A program made the position numbers and the translations under genes. Positions 18,989 to 27,353 of a DNA stretch of 64,000 nt are shown here, piece after piece. Numbering within the stretch: position 1 is the first letter of the stretch; the number at the start of each line of letters is the position of its first letter. This DNA comes from Ancylothrix sp. D3o (GTDB lineage Bacteria > Cyanobacteriota > Cyanobacteriia > Cyanobacteriales > Oscillatoriaceae), in contig NZ_JAMXEX010000004.1 in NCBI RefSeq assembly GCF_025370775.1, positions 263,441 to 327,440 on the forward strand. The letters are read 5' to 3'. The notes beneath the pieces are model-generated. The model searched no databases. It worked only from the letters and a program-made list of their open reading frames with translations, and had not been told where the DNA came from.

Positions 18989-20128
18989 TTAACGGTTTGG
19001 TAGAGCGAGTGAGTTTTGGGTGCCGAGAATTTCGACGCTCACCGGCGCGACTCCACTACCCATCATACCGATAGCTTGGGCTGCACCGGCAGAAAGGTCA
19101 ATGATCCGATCACCAACATAAGGGCCACGATCATTGATCCGAACGATAACGGAGAGCCCGTTATCAAGGTTTGTGACTCTCACAAAAGTGCCAAAGGGTA
19201 ATTCTTTATGAGCAGCGGTGAGGTCATTTTGGTTGAAAATTTCGCCAGAAGCGCTGGTATTGCCGTGAAAACCGGGGCCGTACCAGGAAGCCCAACCACT
19301 GATGCGGGAGAGTACCTGCGTGTTGGTGGAGGGTTGCTGGACGCTGTAGGAGACTTGATTGGTGTTGGTTTGATAGGGGTTGACGGCTGTTTGTTGTCGT
19401 GGCCGTCCGGGGATTTCGCTTATGGGTGGGGCGTCTGCTAGAAGCCGGCGCAGGCGGTTTGTGGCTTGGAGGGCGTCTTCTGCGCGGTTTAGGGTTGTGT
19501 CTGGGAGAATGGTTGCAGAGTCTATGGCGACTAGGTTTTGGTTGTTGATTTTGATGAGGTAGGTGTCGCCTTTTTCAGGAATGACGCTGATGCTGTTTAA
19601 GTCGAGGTTTTGGCGGCTAATTTTGTTGATTTCGGCGGCTATCTCGCTGGCTCGCCGGACGGGATCGTCGGATTGGCTTTGGTAGGCTTGGTTTTCGCCT
19701 TTAGGATTATTTGTGCCGGTATTCGAGGCTTTTGTTGCGGAATCTGTGTTTTGCAGCCCGTAGATGATTTGACGTTTCCCTGGTGGAGTGATCGATTGAG
19801 ATTTGTTGAGGCTGTTTCCCAAAAAGGTCAGGACGGGGATGTTTCGGATGTAGAGTGTTGCTGCTTGCCTGCCTGTGAGGATGTGGGAGTGTATTTTGGC
19901 AATCTCGGCTTTTTCTGTTGGATTTTGGCTGTTTAATGCCGTTTTTACTGGTTTTTCGGTGGTTGTTGAGTTGGCTGCTTGCGGGTTGTTTGGTTTTTCG
20001 GTTTGAGGTGTTTTAGCCTCTTTGGTTTGGTTTTCTGTTTGGTTGGTTTCCGCGTGGGTGGCTGGTATCTGCCCGATGGCTGTTATCAGCATGGCGGCGG
20101 TTAGACTACTCCAGAGTTTATGTTTCAT
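18989..20128 (-). CDS. rlpA: RlpA-family septal ring lytic transglycosylase
   Basis: This is an exported protein of about 379 residues. The ATG at 20128 gives a clean signal peptide (LWSSLTAAMLITAIGQIPATHA). In-frame starts further upstream add basic, non-signal sequence and were not chosen. A Thr/Gln/Asn/Lys-rich linker follows, then a middle domain, and the C-terminal double-psi beta-barrel of RlpA. Visible motifs are GWASWYGPGFHGNTSASGE, the catalytic-Asp segment VRINDRGPYVGDRIIDLS, and GVAPVSVEIL. RlpA cleaves naked glycan strands, usually at the septum. There is no SPOR domain, which fits cyanobacterial members. Confidence 0.88.
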   Translation of the reverse strand: MKHKLWSSLTAAMLITAIGQIPATHAETNQTENQTKEAKTPQTEKPNNPQAANSTTTEKPVKTALNSQNPTEKAEIAKIHSHILTGRQAATLYIRNIPVLTFLGNSLNKSQSITPPGKRQIIYGLQNTDSATKASNTGTNNPKGENQAYQSQSDDPVRRASEIAAEINKISRQNLDLNSISVIPEKGDTYLIKINNQNLVAIDSATILPDTTLNRAEDALQATNRLRRLLADAPPISEIPGRPRQQTAVNPYQTNTNQVSYSVQQPSTNTQVLSRISGWASWYGPGFHGNTSASGEIFNQNDLTAAHKELPFGTFVRVTNLDNGLSVIVRINDRGPYVGDRIIDLSAGAAQAIGMMGSGVAPVSVEILGTQNSLALPNR

Positions 20129-20564
20129 AAGGTTTTTTGTGAAGAGCTTTTGCATTCGGTACGCGAGTCGGCGCGAAGCGCTGGGTTTTGTTGGCATATT
20201 TGTCGCAAAGTTGTGTGTGATTTTTGCGCTTTGATGCACCGCAGTTTCTCGTACTTGTTCCGTGTTCGCTTTGAATGCGGGAACTGCAACAGATTAACAC
20301 GAAGTTTTTGATTTGGGGATCAGCATATCCTCGACTTTGGCGGTAAGTTTACAGAATTTTTAAATTTGCTCTTTGGGCTTTTTTAGCTGAACCTGTTTGT
20401 TAATCAAGGTTTTAAGGATTTTTTTATTTTTTAAATCTTTAACAAATCTTTACAATTATTGGAGCCGGTTTGTGGGGTGGGGCGGTTGCTGGGGTTTGGG
20501 TTTACCAGGTGGGTGCAATGAGGGGTAAAATGCTTGCGGCAATAATGTTTTGAGGTTTTTAAGC
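20129..20564. other. 436-bp divergent promoter region rlpA-purM
   Basis: This region lies between divergent genes and must hold both promoters. It is AT-rich near 20340-20460 with runs of T. No hairpin terminator, small gene or recognisable operator is seen. Confidence 0.4.
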
Positions 20565-21569
20565 ATGGATTATCGGGAAGCCGGTGTTGATGTAGAGGCG
20601 GGTCGTGCGTTTGTGAATCAAATTCGCGGTTTAGTGAATAGCACTCACCGGCCTGGGGTGCTGGGGGGTTTGGGTGGTTTTAGTGGATTTTTTCAGATAC
20701 CGGGGGGCTATAAAGAGCCGGTTTTGGTGTCGGGTACGGATGGGGTGGGGACTAAGTTAAAAGTTGCTCATCAGCTTGATCGGCATGATACAGTGGGGAT
20801 TGATTTGGTAGCAATGTGTGTGAATGATGTTCTCACTTCGGGTGCCGAACCGTTGTTTTTTTTGGATTATTTGGCGACCGGCAAGTTAAATCAGGAGCAG
20901 TTGACGCAGGTTGTAGCGGGAATTGCGGAGGGGTGCCGGCAGGCGGGATGTGCTTTGCTGGGCGGTGAAACAGCGGAGATGCCTGGATTTTATGGGGCTG
21001 GGGAGTATGATTTGGCTGGGTTTTGTGTGGGAATTGGCGAGAAAAGTGAGTTATTGAATGGTTCTCAAGTGAGAGTTGGGGATGTAGCGGTTGGTTTGCC
21101 AAGTTCTGGAATACATAGCAATGGCTATAGTTTAGTTAGAAAAATTGTGAGTGATGGTAATTTTAATTGGGGAGATACGATTGATGGGTTAGGCGGTACT
21201 TTGGGAGATGTGTTTTTGACTCCAACTCGGATCTATGTGCGTGAGGTTTTGGAGGCGCGGAGGGCGTTGGAAATTCACGGGATGGCGCATATTACCGGCG
21301 GTGGTTTGCCGGAAAATTTGCCGCGTTGTTTGGGTGAGGGGCAGTCTATTCGGGTTGATGCCGGTAGTTGGGATGTACCGGCGGTGTTTCGTTGGTTGGC
21401 TGAGGTGGGTAATGTGAGTATGACGGATATGTATAATACGTTTAATATGGGGATTGGGTTTGTGTTGGTGGTGCCAAGAAATTTGGCGGATGAGGTTGTG
21501 GGCCGGTTTTCTTCTGCTTGGGTAATTGGTGAGGTTGTTGAGGGGAATGGGGAGTTGATTGGGTTGTAG
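20565..21569 (+). CDS. purM: Phosphoribosylformylglycinamidine cyclo-ligase (AIR synthase)
   Basis: This enzyme performs the fifth step of purine synthesis, ATP-dependent closure of FGAM to AIR. The 334-residue product has family length. It starts [20 protein letters not shown] and contains [48 protein letters not shown] and [15 protein letters not shown], all PurM signatures. The ATG at 20565 replaces a TTG five codons earlier. The gene is monocistronic here. Confidence 0.95.
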   Translation: MDYREAGVDVEAGRAFVNQIRGLVNSTHRPGVLGGLGGFSGFFQIPGGYKEPVLVSGTDGVGTKLKVAHQLDRHDTVGIDLVAMCVNDVLTSGAEPLFFLDYLATGKLNQEQLTQVVAGIAEGCRQAGCALLGGETAEMPGFYGAGEYDLAGFCVGIGEKSELLNGSQVRVGDVAVGLPSSGIHSNGYSLVRKIVSDGNFNWGDTIDGLGGTLGDVFLTPTRIYVREVLEARRALEIHGMAHITGGGLPENLPRCLGEGQSIRVDAGSWDVPAVFRWLAEVGNVSMTDMYNTFNMGIGFVLVVPRNLADEVVGRFSSAWVIGEVVEGNGELIGL

Positions 21570-21726
21570 GAAATTTGGGGGCGGCACCTCTGCATCGCCC
21601 CTAGATTAAGGGTGGAGTTAGTCGTAATTCTTATCGATTAACTCTTTTTTTGGTTTTGTCTAAACCTATCCTCACCGGCCTATAGAGTAAACTATAAATA
21701 TCCCAGAAATTACTCAATTTAGTGTT

Positions 21727-22035
21727 ATGAATTCCATTGCAGAAAAATGTAAAAACATCCTCAAAAATCACTACGGTGATAAACTTGCCGGGGTTATACT
21801 TTACGGATCATTTGCTCGCCATCAAGCAAGAGCAGATAGCGATATAGATTTGCTTGTCTTGCTTAAACAACCGTTTGATTATTTCAAAGAATTAAGGATG
21901 ATTGTAGACATTCTTTATATCGTCCAATTGGAATCAGATTATTTAATTTCAGCTAAACCGGCATCAATTGATGAATTCGAGAATGGCGCTATCCAACTTT
22001 ACCGAAACGCCAAAGAAGAAGGAGTTATGCTGTGA
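21727..22035 (+). CDS. MNT-type nucleotidyltransferase (HEPN/MNT pair)
   Basis: This 102-residue minimal nucleotidyltransferase has LYGSFARHQARADSDIDLLV, the GSxxR...DxD active site of the MntA family. In HEPN/MNT toxin-antitoxin pairs such proteins transfer AMP to a tyrosine of the HEPN toxin. The stop codon overlaps the start of the HEPN gene by 4 nt (GTGA), so the two are translationally coupled. Codon use and GC look like the neighbours. Confidence 0.85.
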   Translation: MNSIAEKCKNILKNHYGDKLAGVILYGSFARHQARADSDIDLLVLLKQPFDYFKELRMIVDILYIVQLESDYLISAKPASIDEFENGAIQLYRNAKEEGVML

Positions 22036-22424
22036 CTAACTCCTACGAGTCTGAAATATCTGTTAACCTTGAACGAGCCGAAGAGTCAATCCAGGCAGCG
22101 AAAATATTAGCAGCGGCGGGATATTTTGATTTTGCTGCCTCCCGTGCTTACTACACAGCCTTTTATGCAGCAATCGCAGCAATTTTATCCCAAGGTTTGC
22201 GCTTTAAACAACATAGAAGCGTGATTAAAGCGATTCATAAAGACTTTGTAAAAACCGGAATTATTGAAAAAGAATATGGCAAAAATTTAAACTGGCTATT
22301 TGAATTGCGAAGCATCGGAGATTATGGGGAAAGTCGTCATGTTTTACCAGAGGAAGCGCAAGAAGCTATTGTGGCCGGTGAAGCTTTTTTAAATAAAATA
22401 AAAGAAATCCTTGGCAGAAGCTAA
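22032..22424 (+). CDS. HEPN-domain protein
   Basis: This 130-residue HEPN protein has a four-helix architecture with AASRAYYTAFYAAIAAIL and LFELRSIGDYGESRHVLPEEA. The R-containing LRSIGDYG segment is in the place of the catalytic RNase motif, but the exact R-X4-6-H motif is not evident (R-x9-H by eye), so RNase activity is uncertain. It starts at GTG 22032, overlapping the MNT stop. It is likely the target of the adjacent nucleotidyltransferase, as in HepT/MntA pairs. Confidence 0.8.
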   Translation: MTNSYESEISVNLERAEESIQAAKILAAAGYFDFAASRAYYTAFYAAIAAILSQGLRFKQHRSVIKAIHKDFVKTGIIEKEYGKNLNWLFELRSIGDYGESRHVLPEEAQEAIVAGEAFLNKIKEILGRS

Positions 22425-22532
22425 CTCGAAACTATTGATTTCTGTGGAGAAAAACGGCAACCACCCAACCACCGGCCAAAAAAACCATCATAATAGATCC
22501 ACAAACAGCCAATTTCCCCCAATTCTCACATT

Positions 22533-23360
22533 ATGCTAGAACTCCACTGTCACACAACCTACTCCGACGGCACCCTCACCCCCACCGAACTTGTAAATAA
22601 AGCTGTGAAAGCGGGAGTAAAAGCCCTCGCCATCACCGATCACGACACCGTAGCCGGCTGGAATGACGCCTTCAACGCCGCCGCACCTCACAACCTAGAA
22701 ATTGTACCCGGCCTCGAACTTAGTACCGTCCATAATGGGCGCTCACTACATATACTTGGATTTTACCCTGATGCCGAAAAAATCCGCGCCCCCCTCCACG
22801 AACGCCTGGAAGGGCGCAAACGCCGTGCTCAAGAAATGGCAGCAAAACTTGCAGAACTAGGCTATCCCATCGAATTACCAGAAATGCCGGCCAATATGGC
22901 ACCCGGACGCCCTCACATCGCCTCAGCATTGGTAAAAGCCGGCCACGTTTCCTCCTCCCGTGAAGCGTTCGACCGCTGGCTAGGAGATGACGGCCCCGCG
23001 TACGTTCATTACGATAAATTCTCCATATCCGATGGAATAAACCTCTTAAAAAGTTGCGGTGCGGTGCCGGTTTGGGCACACCCTTATTTATTTCGCGGTG
23101 GTGACGTTGAAACCACCCTCAAAGAATTAGTAGAAGCCGGTTTGATGGGAGTTGAAGTTTATCACCCAAACCATACTCCTAGCCAAACAGAAAACCTCAA
23201 AAAATTGTGTCGAGAATATAACTTAATTATCACCGGCGGTAGCGATTATCACGGCCCCAATGCTGAGTTTAAAGCCAGCGAAGCCACTACTCTTAATATG
23301 CTGCATATTCCCTTGGAATTATTAGAGCCGGTGAAGCAAGCTGCCGCCACTTTAAAATAG
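22533..23360 (+). CDS. PHP-domain phosphoesterase (RNase AM/TrpH-like)
   Basis: This 275-residue polymerase-and-histidinol-phosphatase domain protein has the metal-binding motifs ELHCHTTYSDGTLTP, AITDHDTVAGW, PGLELST, VWAHPY and GGSDYHGPN in canonical order. E. coli YciV/TrpH of this family is a 5'-3' exonuclease (RNase AM) acting on oligonucleotides and 5S rRNA ends; others are nucleotide phosphatases. The gene is alone, with a hairpin terminator 26 bp downstream. Confidence 0.88.
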   Translation: MLELHCHTTYSDGTLTPTELVNKAVKAGVKALAITDHDTVAGWNDAFNAAAPHNLEIVPGLELSTVHNGRSLHILGFYPDAEKIRAPLHERLEGRKRRAQEMAAKLAELGYPIELPEMPANMAPGRPHIASALVKAGHVSSSREAFDRWLGDDGPAYVHYDKFSISDGINLLKSCGAVPVWAHPYLFRGGDVETTLKELVEAGLMGVEVYHPNHTPSQTENLKKLCREYNLIITGGSDYHGPNAEFKASEATTLNMLHIPLELLEPVKQAAATLK

Positions 23361-23385
23361 CAAGAAGCCGCATATCTTCACAGCA

Positions 23386-23431
23386 AAAACCCGGTACCTT
23401 TTCGCTTAGAAGAAGACGACACCGGGTTTTT
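23386..23431 (+). terminator. Terminator after the PHP gene
   Basis: AAAACCCGGT (23386-23395) and ACCGGGTTTT (23421-23430) form a 10-bp stem with a 25-nt loop, ending in a T-run. The symmetric A/T flanks allow either direction. Confidence 0.7.
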
Positions 23432-23774
23432 CGTTTATCGCTTCTTTCTCACACATTTCTGAGTGAAAACAAAAGAAACCAAACTCCCCCCTTAATTCCC
23501 CGTTAAATGGCTATCTAGTTAACAAAAATTTTCCGTACTTTGTCTAGTCAAAAGCAGATTTTCTGTGCTGGGGAAGAAAACACCAGCAAAGACGCTAAAC
23601 ACCGATAAAATGCCAGACCGGCAGACAGCAGGCATAAACCCGATCAAAATCACAGCTATTTGTTGACAACAATCACATCAAACCTTTATTATCCTCACAG
23701 AAAACTAATCACAAAAGCCCTACAATATTTGCAAAGCATAAAAACTGGGTATGCTTGTCAGGAGTTCTGCAATT
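23432..23774. other. Intergenic region upstream of the 44-residue gene
   Basis: This is about 340 bp of AT-rich DNA. It must contain the promoter of the small gene that follows. I see no other gene or strong secondary structure. Confidence 0.4.
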
Positions 23775-23909
23775 ATGACTACTACCAAAAACCCCAAACT
23801 GCAACAAAACCCTTTTCACACCTACCGTGACCCCCACACTGGCCGCTGGGTCGTTATTAAAACACAAGAGGCCCTTTTAAAATGTCACTTAAACCCCAAG
23901 CCGGTGTGA
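23775..23909 (+). CDS. 44-residue conserved-looking small protein
   Basis: The ORF encodes a 44-residue basic peptide, starting MTTTKNPKLQQNPFHTYRDP and continuing with HTGRWVVIKTQEAL. AGGAG lies about 11 nt before the ATG, and a strong terminator follows at 23981. The NPFHTYRDPHTGRW block looks protein-like and I believe similar short ORFs occur in other cyanobacteria, but I cannot name it. No membrane segment is present. Function is unknown. Confidence 0.6.
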   Translation: MTTTKNPKLQQNPFHTYRDPHTGRWVVIKTQEALLKCHLNPKPV

Positions 23910-23980
23910 GTTACCCCCAGGGTATCACACCCCTCAAAAAGCCTGCAATGAACCTCTTTAAATTTTTAAGCTATTCACCC

Positions 23981-24010
23981 CCCCTAACCGGCCAGTTAGG
24001 GGTTTTTTTT
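23981..24010 (+). terminator. Terminator after the 44-residue gene
   Basis: CCCCTAAC and GTTAGGGG form an 8-bp stem with loop CGGCCA, followed by eight T (24003-24010). The remaining 200 bp before the NfeD-like gene hold no recognised feature. Confidence 0.9.
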
Positions 24011-24214
24011 TAAACCAATTTGTCAACTGTCTACTTTTTCTTCTCTTCAAACCGTTACCAGTTGTAGGGTTTCACCCCGCAAATCAAACCACCCCAGATA
24101 GTGAGATACCGGCCGGTCTAGGAACTCCAGAACCATCATAAAGTTAAATTGTAGGGATAAAAAAACCCATAGCAATTAACTTTAATTTTCTGCATAGTAA
24201 GGTGGTGTTAGGAT

Positions 24215-24499
24215 ATGTTTCACTTTATAAGCCATTTATTTTCAGTTTCTCCTTATTGCTCAAATCCCAACTGCCATAGAACAAAACTTAGAGTCCGCGA
24301 AGAACTCGGAGATCACGAAGAAATTGCTATTGTTGATGAAACAATCCTGGGCCCTAGTAAAAAAGGAAGAGTGAGATTTCAAGGAACCTGGTGGCCGGCA
24401 CGTTGCGAAACAGAAATTGTTTTAGAACCAGGCCAAAAAGTTCGAGTAATCGGCATACAGCGCATTACCTTAATTGTTGAACCGCTGTGGATGATGTAA
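24215..24499 (+). CDS. NfeD-like OB-fold protein
   Basis: This 94-residue protein's C-terminal two thirds match the NfeD C-terminal OB domain pattern: LGPSKKGRVRFQGTWWPAR, then GQKVRVIGIQRITLIVEPL. The N-terminal ~30 residues contain two cysteines (CSNPNC) and no obvious membrane span. Full-length NfeD proteins work with stomatin-like proteins at membranes; stand-alone OB versions are common in cyanobacteria, with unknown role. It converges on the fasciclin gene with a shared terminator. Confidence 0.75.
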   Translation: MFHFISHLFSVSPYCSNPNCHRTKLRVREELGDHEEIAIVDETILGPSKKGRVRFQGTWWPARCETEIVLEPGQKVRVIGIQRITLIVEPLWMM

Positions 24500-24508
24500 A
24501 GAAGCTTA

Positions 24509-24546
24509 ATAAAAAACCCGGTCATTGATTAAAACCGGGTTTTTTT
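24509..24546. terminator. Bidirectional terminator between NfeD-like and fasciclin genes
   Basis: AAAACCCGGT and ACCGGGTTTT form a 10-bp stem (24513-24522 with 24534-24543) and an 11-nt loop, flanked by A- and T-runs. Both converging genes end within 15 bp of it. Confidence 0.9.
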
Positions 24547-24557
24547 ACATTCTGCAT

Positions 24558-24959
24558 TTAACCCATTAAAATTACATTGTCTATCACATGAATAACCCCA
24601 TTATCAGCTTCGATATCTCCCGCAACAACCGTAGCATTTTTCACTTCAAAACCATCAGAACAATCAATTGGAATCGGTGCACCTTCAATCGAAGTCACCA
24701 CACCCAACTTTTCTAAATCCGCCTTCATTAATTTACCGGCGACAACATGATAAGTCAAAATTCTCGTAAGTTGGGGAATATTTTGTACCAGCGTTTGTAT
24801 AGTTCCGGGGGGAAGCTTTGCAAAAGCATCATCTGTTGGCGCAAAAACCGTAAACGGGCCCGGACTTTTCAGCGTTTCCACCAAACCGGCAGCTTGAACA
24901 GCAGTAACAAGCGTCTTAAACGAGTCGGAACTCACCGCAATATCCACAATATCAGCCAT
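24558..24959 (-). CDS. Fasciclin (FAS1) domain protein
   Basis: This 133-residue protein is a single FAS1 domain without a signal peptide. Motifs are [17 protein letters not shown] (H1 region), [10 protein letters not shown] and [14 protein letters not shown] (H2 region). Small FAS1 proteins are frequent in cyanobacteria and have been linked to stress or cell surface roles. The ATG at 24959 gives [14 protein letters not shown], the usual start of these proteins. Confidence 0.9.
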   Translation of the reverse strand: MADIVDIAVSSDSFKTLVTAVQAAGLVETLKSPGPFTVFAPTDDAFAKLPPGTIQTLVQNIPQLTRILTYHVVAGKLMKADLEKLGVVTSIEGAPIPIDCSDGFEVKNATVVAGDIEADNGVIHVIDNVILMG

Positions 24960-25305
24960 GCGTTTCTCTGGACTTCTCAAAAAAAACCATGATCGTATCC
25001 TAAGCTAATTCCGCGTAATAATTAGCACCGGCATCAAAAATCGCTACTTAATTAGTGTAATACTTACATTGTATTTATTAACTATTTCTATTGAAATTTG
25101 GAGTTTTCCCGTCATAATACCTTGCACTTATATCTTAAAAAGGTAAGCTCAGCCAAACCATATCGCCCTAGAAAAAGCCTTAAACCTTACCCATGCTACG
25201 AAATTAAATAATCCATTCAATATAAAAAGCTAATCATTTTTAGGTTTTTTTATAAGTAAAACTAAGATAAAGTAGAACGGTAAACAAAGGCCAGAGGTGC
25301 TAGAA
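24960..25305. other. Divergent intergenic region fasciclin-PsiE-like
   Basis: These 346 bp of AT-rich DNA between divergent genes hold their promoters. An AAGGTAAGCTC segment is present, but no recognised operator or RNA. Confidence 0.35.
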
Positions 25306-25839
25306 ATGGACAACTTAGAACAACCACCCGTTAACCGTGCCGAAAAATGGTTAACTCGCTTTTGGGTAATTCCAATTCTCGAAACCATCCAAGACTTAAT
25401 CGTAATTTCCCTATGTATTGGCTTATTTTGCTTCATGGTTCTACAGCTTCGAGAAATGTTTTTCTCCCTGCTTCCGCCATTAAACTTTAAAGAAGTCACA
25501 GCCGATATTTTATTTCTCTTGATTCTAGTTGAACTGTTTCGCCTTTTGATTCTTTACTTACAAGAACAGCGCATTTCTATTGGTGTTGCTGTGGAAGTTT
25601 CTATCGTGTCTGTTTTGCGAGAAGTTATTGTCCGAGGAGTCTTAGAAACAGCATGGGTGCAAATATTATCCACCGGTGCCTTTTTACTTGTTTTAGCCGC
25701 AATTCTCCTTGTTCGCGCTTGGATACCTCCAACCTTTGAAGGAGTAGATCCAGAACGCCGCATCGTCCAACGCTACAAAGAAAAGCAACTCAAAGAGACT
25801 TTTGATAGTCAAATATACGCCGACAAAAACGGTCATTAA
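25306..25839 (+). CDS. PsiE-family (phosphate-starvation-inducible) membrane protein
   Basis: This 177-residue protein has about four hydrophobic segments. The first two surround LIVISLCIGLFCFMVLQL and LFLLILVELFRLLILYL; the last is STGAFLLVLAAILLVRAW. The layout and the EQRISIGVAVEVSIVSVLREVIV loop match the PsiE family, induced by phosphate starvation in E. coli but of unknown activity. The ATG at 25306 fits AGAGGTG upstream better than the GTG three codons earlier. Confidence 0.8.
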   Translation: MDNLEQPPVNRAEKWLTRFWVIPILETIQDLIVISLCIGLFCFMVLQLREMFFSLLPPLNFKEVTADILFLLILVELFRLLILYLQEQRISIGVAVEVSIVSVLREVIVRGVLETAWVQILSTGAFLLVLAAILLVRAWIPPTFEGVDPERRIVQRYKEKQLKETFDSQIYADKNGH

Positions 25840-25865
25840 ACTTTTGGCCAAAATTACTTTTCTAT

Positions 25866-25940
25866 ATCTGCGTTTATCCGCGTTTATCTGCGGTTTATAT
25901 TTTAACCGCATCCTGTAGCAGATGAACGCAGATAGAAATT
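25866..25940. repeat. ATCTGCGTTTATC-type dispersed repeat
   Basis: TCTGCGTTTATCCGCGTTTA then TCTGCGG, and an inverted version (GATGAACGCAGATAG) near 25921-25936, lie between the PsiE-like and methyltransferase genes. A related word (CATCTGCGTTAATCTGCGG) overlaps the start of the LRR gene near 50725-50743. This is a common cyanobacterial interspersed repeat. Confidence 0.6.
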
Positions 25941-25956
25941 GATTGTAATTGAGGGT

Positions 25957-26970
25957 TTAAGGGTTTTTTTCTAAAGCTTCTTTCAGAGAGTTGCCAATAG
26001 CTAATGCTAATAACGGCGGTACTGCGTTTCCTACTTGCCGGTATTGTGCTGTTGTTGTTCCTAAAAATTTATACCAATCAGGAAACGACTGCAAACGCGC
26101 CGCTTCTCTGACTGTAATATGGCGGGGAAAATAAGGATGAATATGTGGTCTACCCCCACCCCCAGCGGAACCTACTAACACTGTGCGTGAGGGTTTTTCA
26201 GGATTAATTCTATCGCTATGATCTATTTTATCTCGGCTTCCTGGGGCTAGTTTTTCATACCTTTCTCTCACTCTATCGCCATGAATTCTAATCTCGTGAT
26301 TTGGTAAATTTTCGACATCTTCTAAGGCTAACTTTGCTGGTATCCAGTTTGCTGAGTCTGGGTGTGTGGGTGGCGGAAAATTAAATATTTTTTCTTGCCG
26401 AAACCCTACGACAAATACCCGTTTACGAATTTGCGGTACTCCATAATTTGCGGCATTTAATACTTGCGGCTGTTGGATAAAATAGCCGGTTTTTTCTTGA
26501 AAATATGAAAGTAATTTCTGCCAATCTTTGCCTTTATTTAAGGTTAATAAACCAGGCACATTTTCAAAAATAAAGGCTGCCGGTTGTAATTCATTCACCA
26601 AGCGGATATATTCAAAAACTAGCTGTCCCCGTGCATCCGAAAAGGAACCCCGCTGTCCTAAAATACTGAAGGCTTGACAGGGGGGCCCGCCGGCCAACAG
26701 GGTAATCGAATTTTCTTTGATTTTGTCTTTAATTTCTGCGCCGGTTACAGTGCGGATATCTTTGGTTTCGGCTATACAATGAGGAAAATTGTAAGCAATG
26801 GTATGGCAATAAGAGGTTACAGTATCGTTAGCATATTTAATATCAAAGCCGGCCCAAGATAACCCTAAATCTAAGCCACCACCTCCCGAAAATAAAGAAA
26901 CAGCAATTGCTTTATTTTTTTCTTCTAAAGGCCGAAGCAAATTATTTAATAAAAACAAATATTCATTCAT
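25957..26970 (-). CDS. Solitary DNA (cytosine-5) methyltransferase
   Basis: This 337-residue C5 methyltransferase has motif I VSLFSGGGGLDLGLSWAG, motif IV GGPPCQAFSILGQRG with catalytic Cys98, motif VI FIFENVPG, motif VIII QIRKRVFVVG and motif X YRQVGNAVPPLLA. The target recognition region lies around residues 205-280. No restriction endonuclease gene is adjacent, so it is either an orphan epigenetic or protective methylase or a remnant of a restriction system. The ATG at 26970 was chosen over a TTG five codons upstream. The target sequence cannot be read from the protein. Confidence 0.92.
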   Translation of the reverse strand: MNEYLFLLNNLLRPLEEKNKAIAVSLFSGGGGLDLGLSWAGFDIKYANDTVTSYCHTIAYNFPHCIAETKDIRTVTGAEIKDKIKENSITLLAGGPPCQAFSILGQRGSFSDARGQLVFEYIRLVNELQPAAFIFENVPGLLTLNKGKDWQKLLSYFQEKTGYFIQQPQVLNAANYGVPQIRKRVFVVGFRQEKIFNFPPPTHPDSANWIPAKLALEDVENLPNHEIRIHGDRVRERYEKLAPGSRDKIDHSDRINPEKPSRTVLVGSAGGGGRPHIHPYFPRHITVREAARLQSFPDWYKFLGTTTAQYRQVGNAVPPLLALAIGNSLKEALEKNP

Positions 26971-27059
26971 AAATTCACCAATCAAAATCTAGTCTTACCG
27001 AAAAAACAGGCGTTTCTAAGCGTTTGTCCTAATTACTTTAACTATGTCACCTTGGATCT

Positions 27060-27191
27060 ATGAACCCAAGCAGCTTTGTTAAAGGGAAAGCTTTGTTGTT
27101 ACAAATTGACAAGGAGGTGCTAAAAAAGCCGGAATGTATCTCAGCTTACACCGAGTTAGTCGAGGCTTCCACACTACACTTTTGGTTTTGA
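27060..27191 (+). CDS. Possible 43-residue ORF
   Basis: In the 383-bp gap between the methyltransferase and the sigma-factor gene an ORF begins MNPSSFVKGKALLLQIDKEV and ends STLHFWF. The composition is protein-like, but no ribosome binding site precedes the ATG. It may be chance. The rest of the gap is AT-rich. Confidence 0.2.
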   Translation: MNPSSFVKGKALLLQIDKEVLKKPECISAYTELVEASTLHFWF

Positions 27192-27282
27192 TCAAACCCC
27201 TACAAAATTAGGATTAAGGGGGGTATTTCTTAATTGTCAGAGTTTATTGATTTTTTTAATAAAAATTAACCTTTATTGTATT

Positions 27283-27344
27283 GTTAAGCTTGCTTATATA
27301 AGACATAATCTTATCAGCAAAAATTATTATATTATCCATTATAA
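27283..27344 (+). promoter_or_regulatory. Candidate sigma-gene promoter, copy 1 of a duplicated element
   Basis: AAGACATAATCT (27300-27311) followed by ATCAGCAAAAATTATTATAT lies 54 bp before the sigma-factor ATG. The same element, with the same distance to the start codon (52 bp), precedes the TPR gene (28434-28445). The shared block extends over about 60 bp. Confidence 0.55.
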
Positions 27345-27353
27345 TAAATGTAA

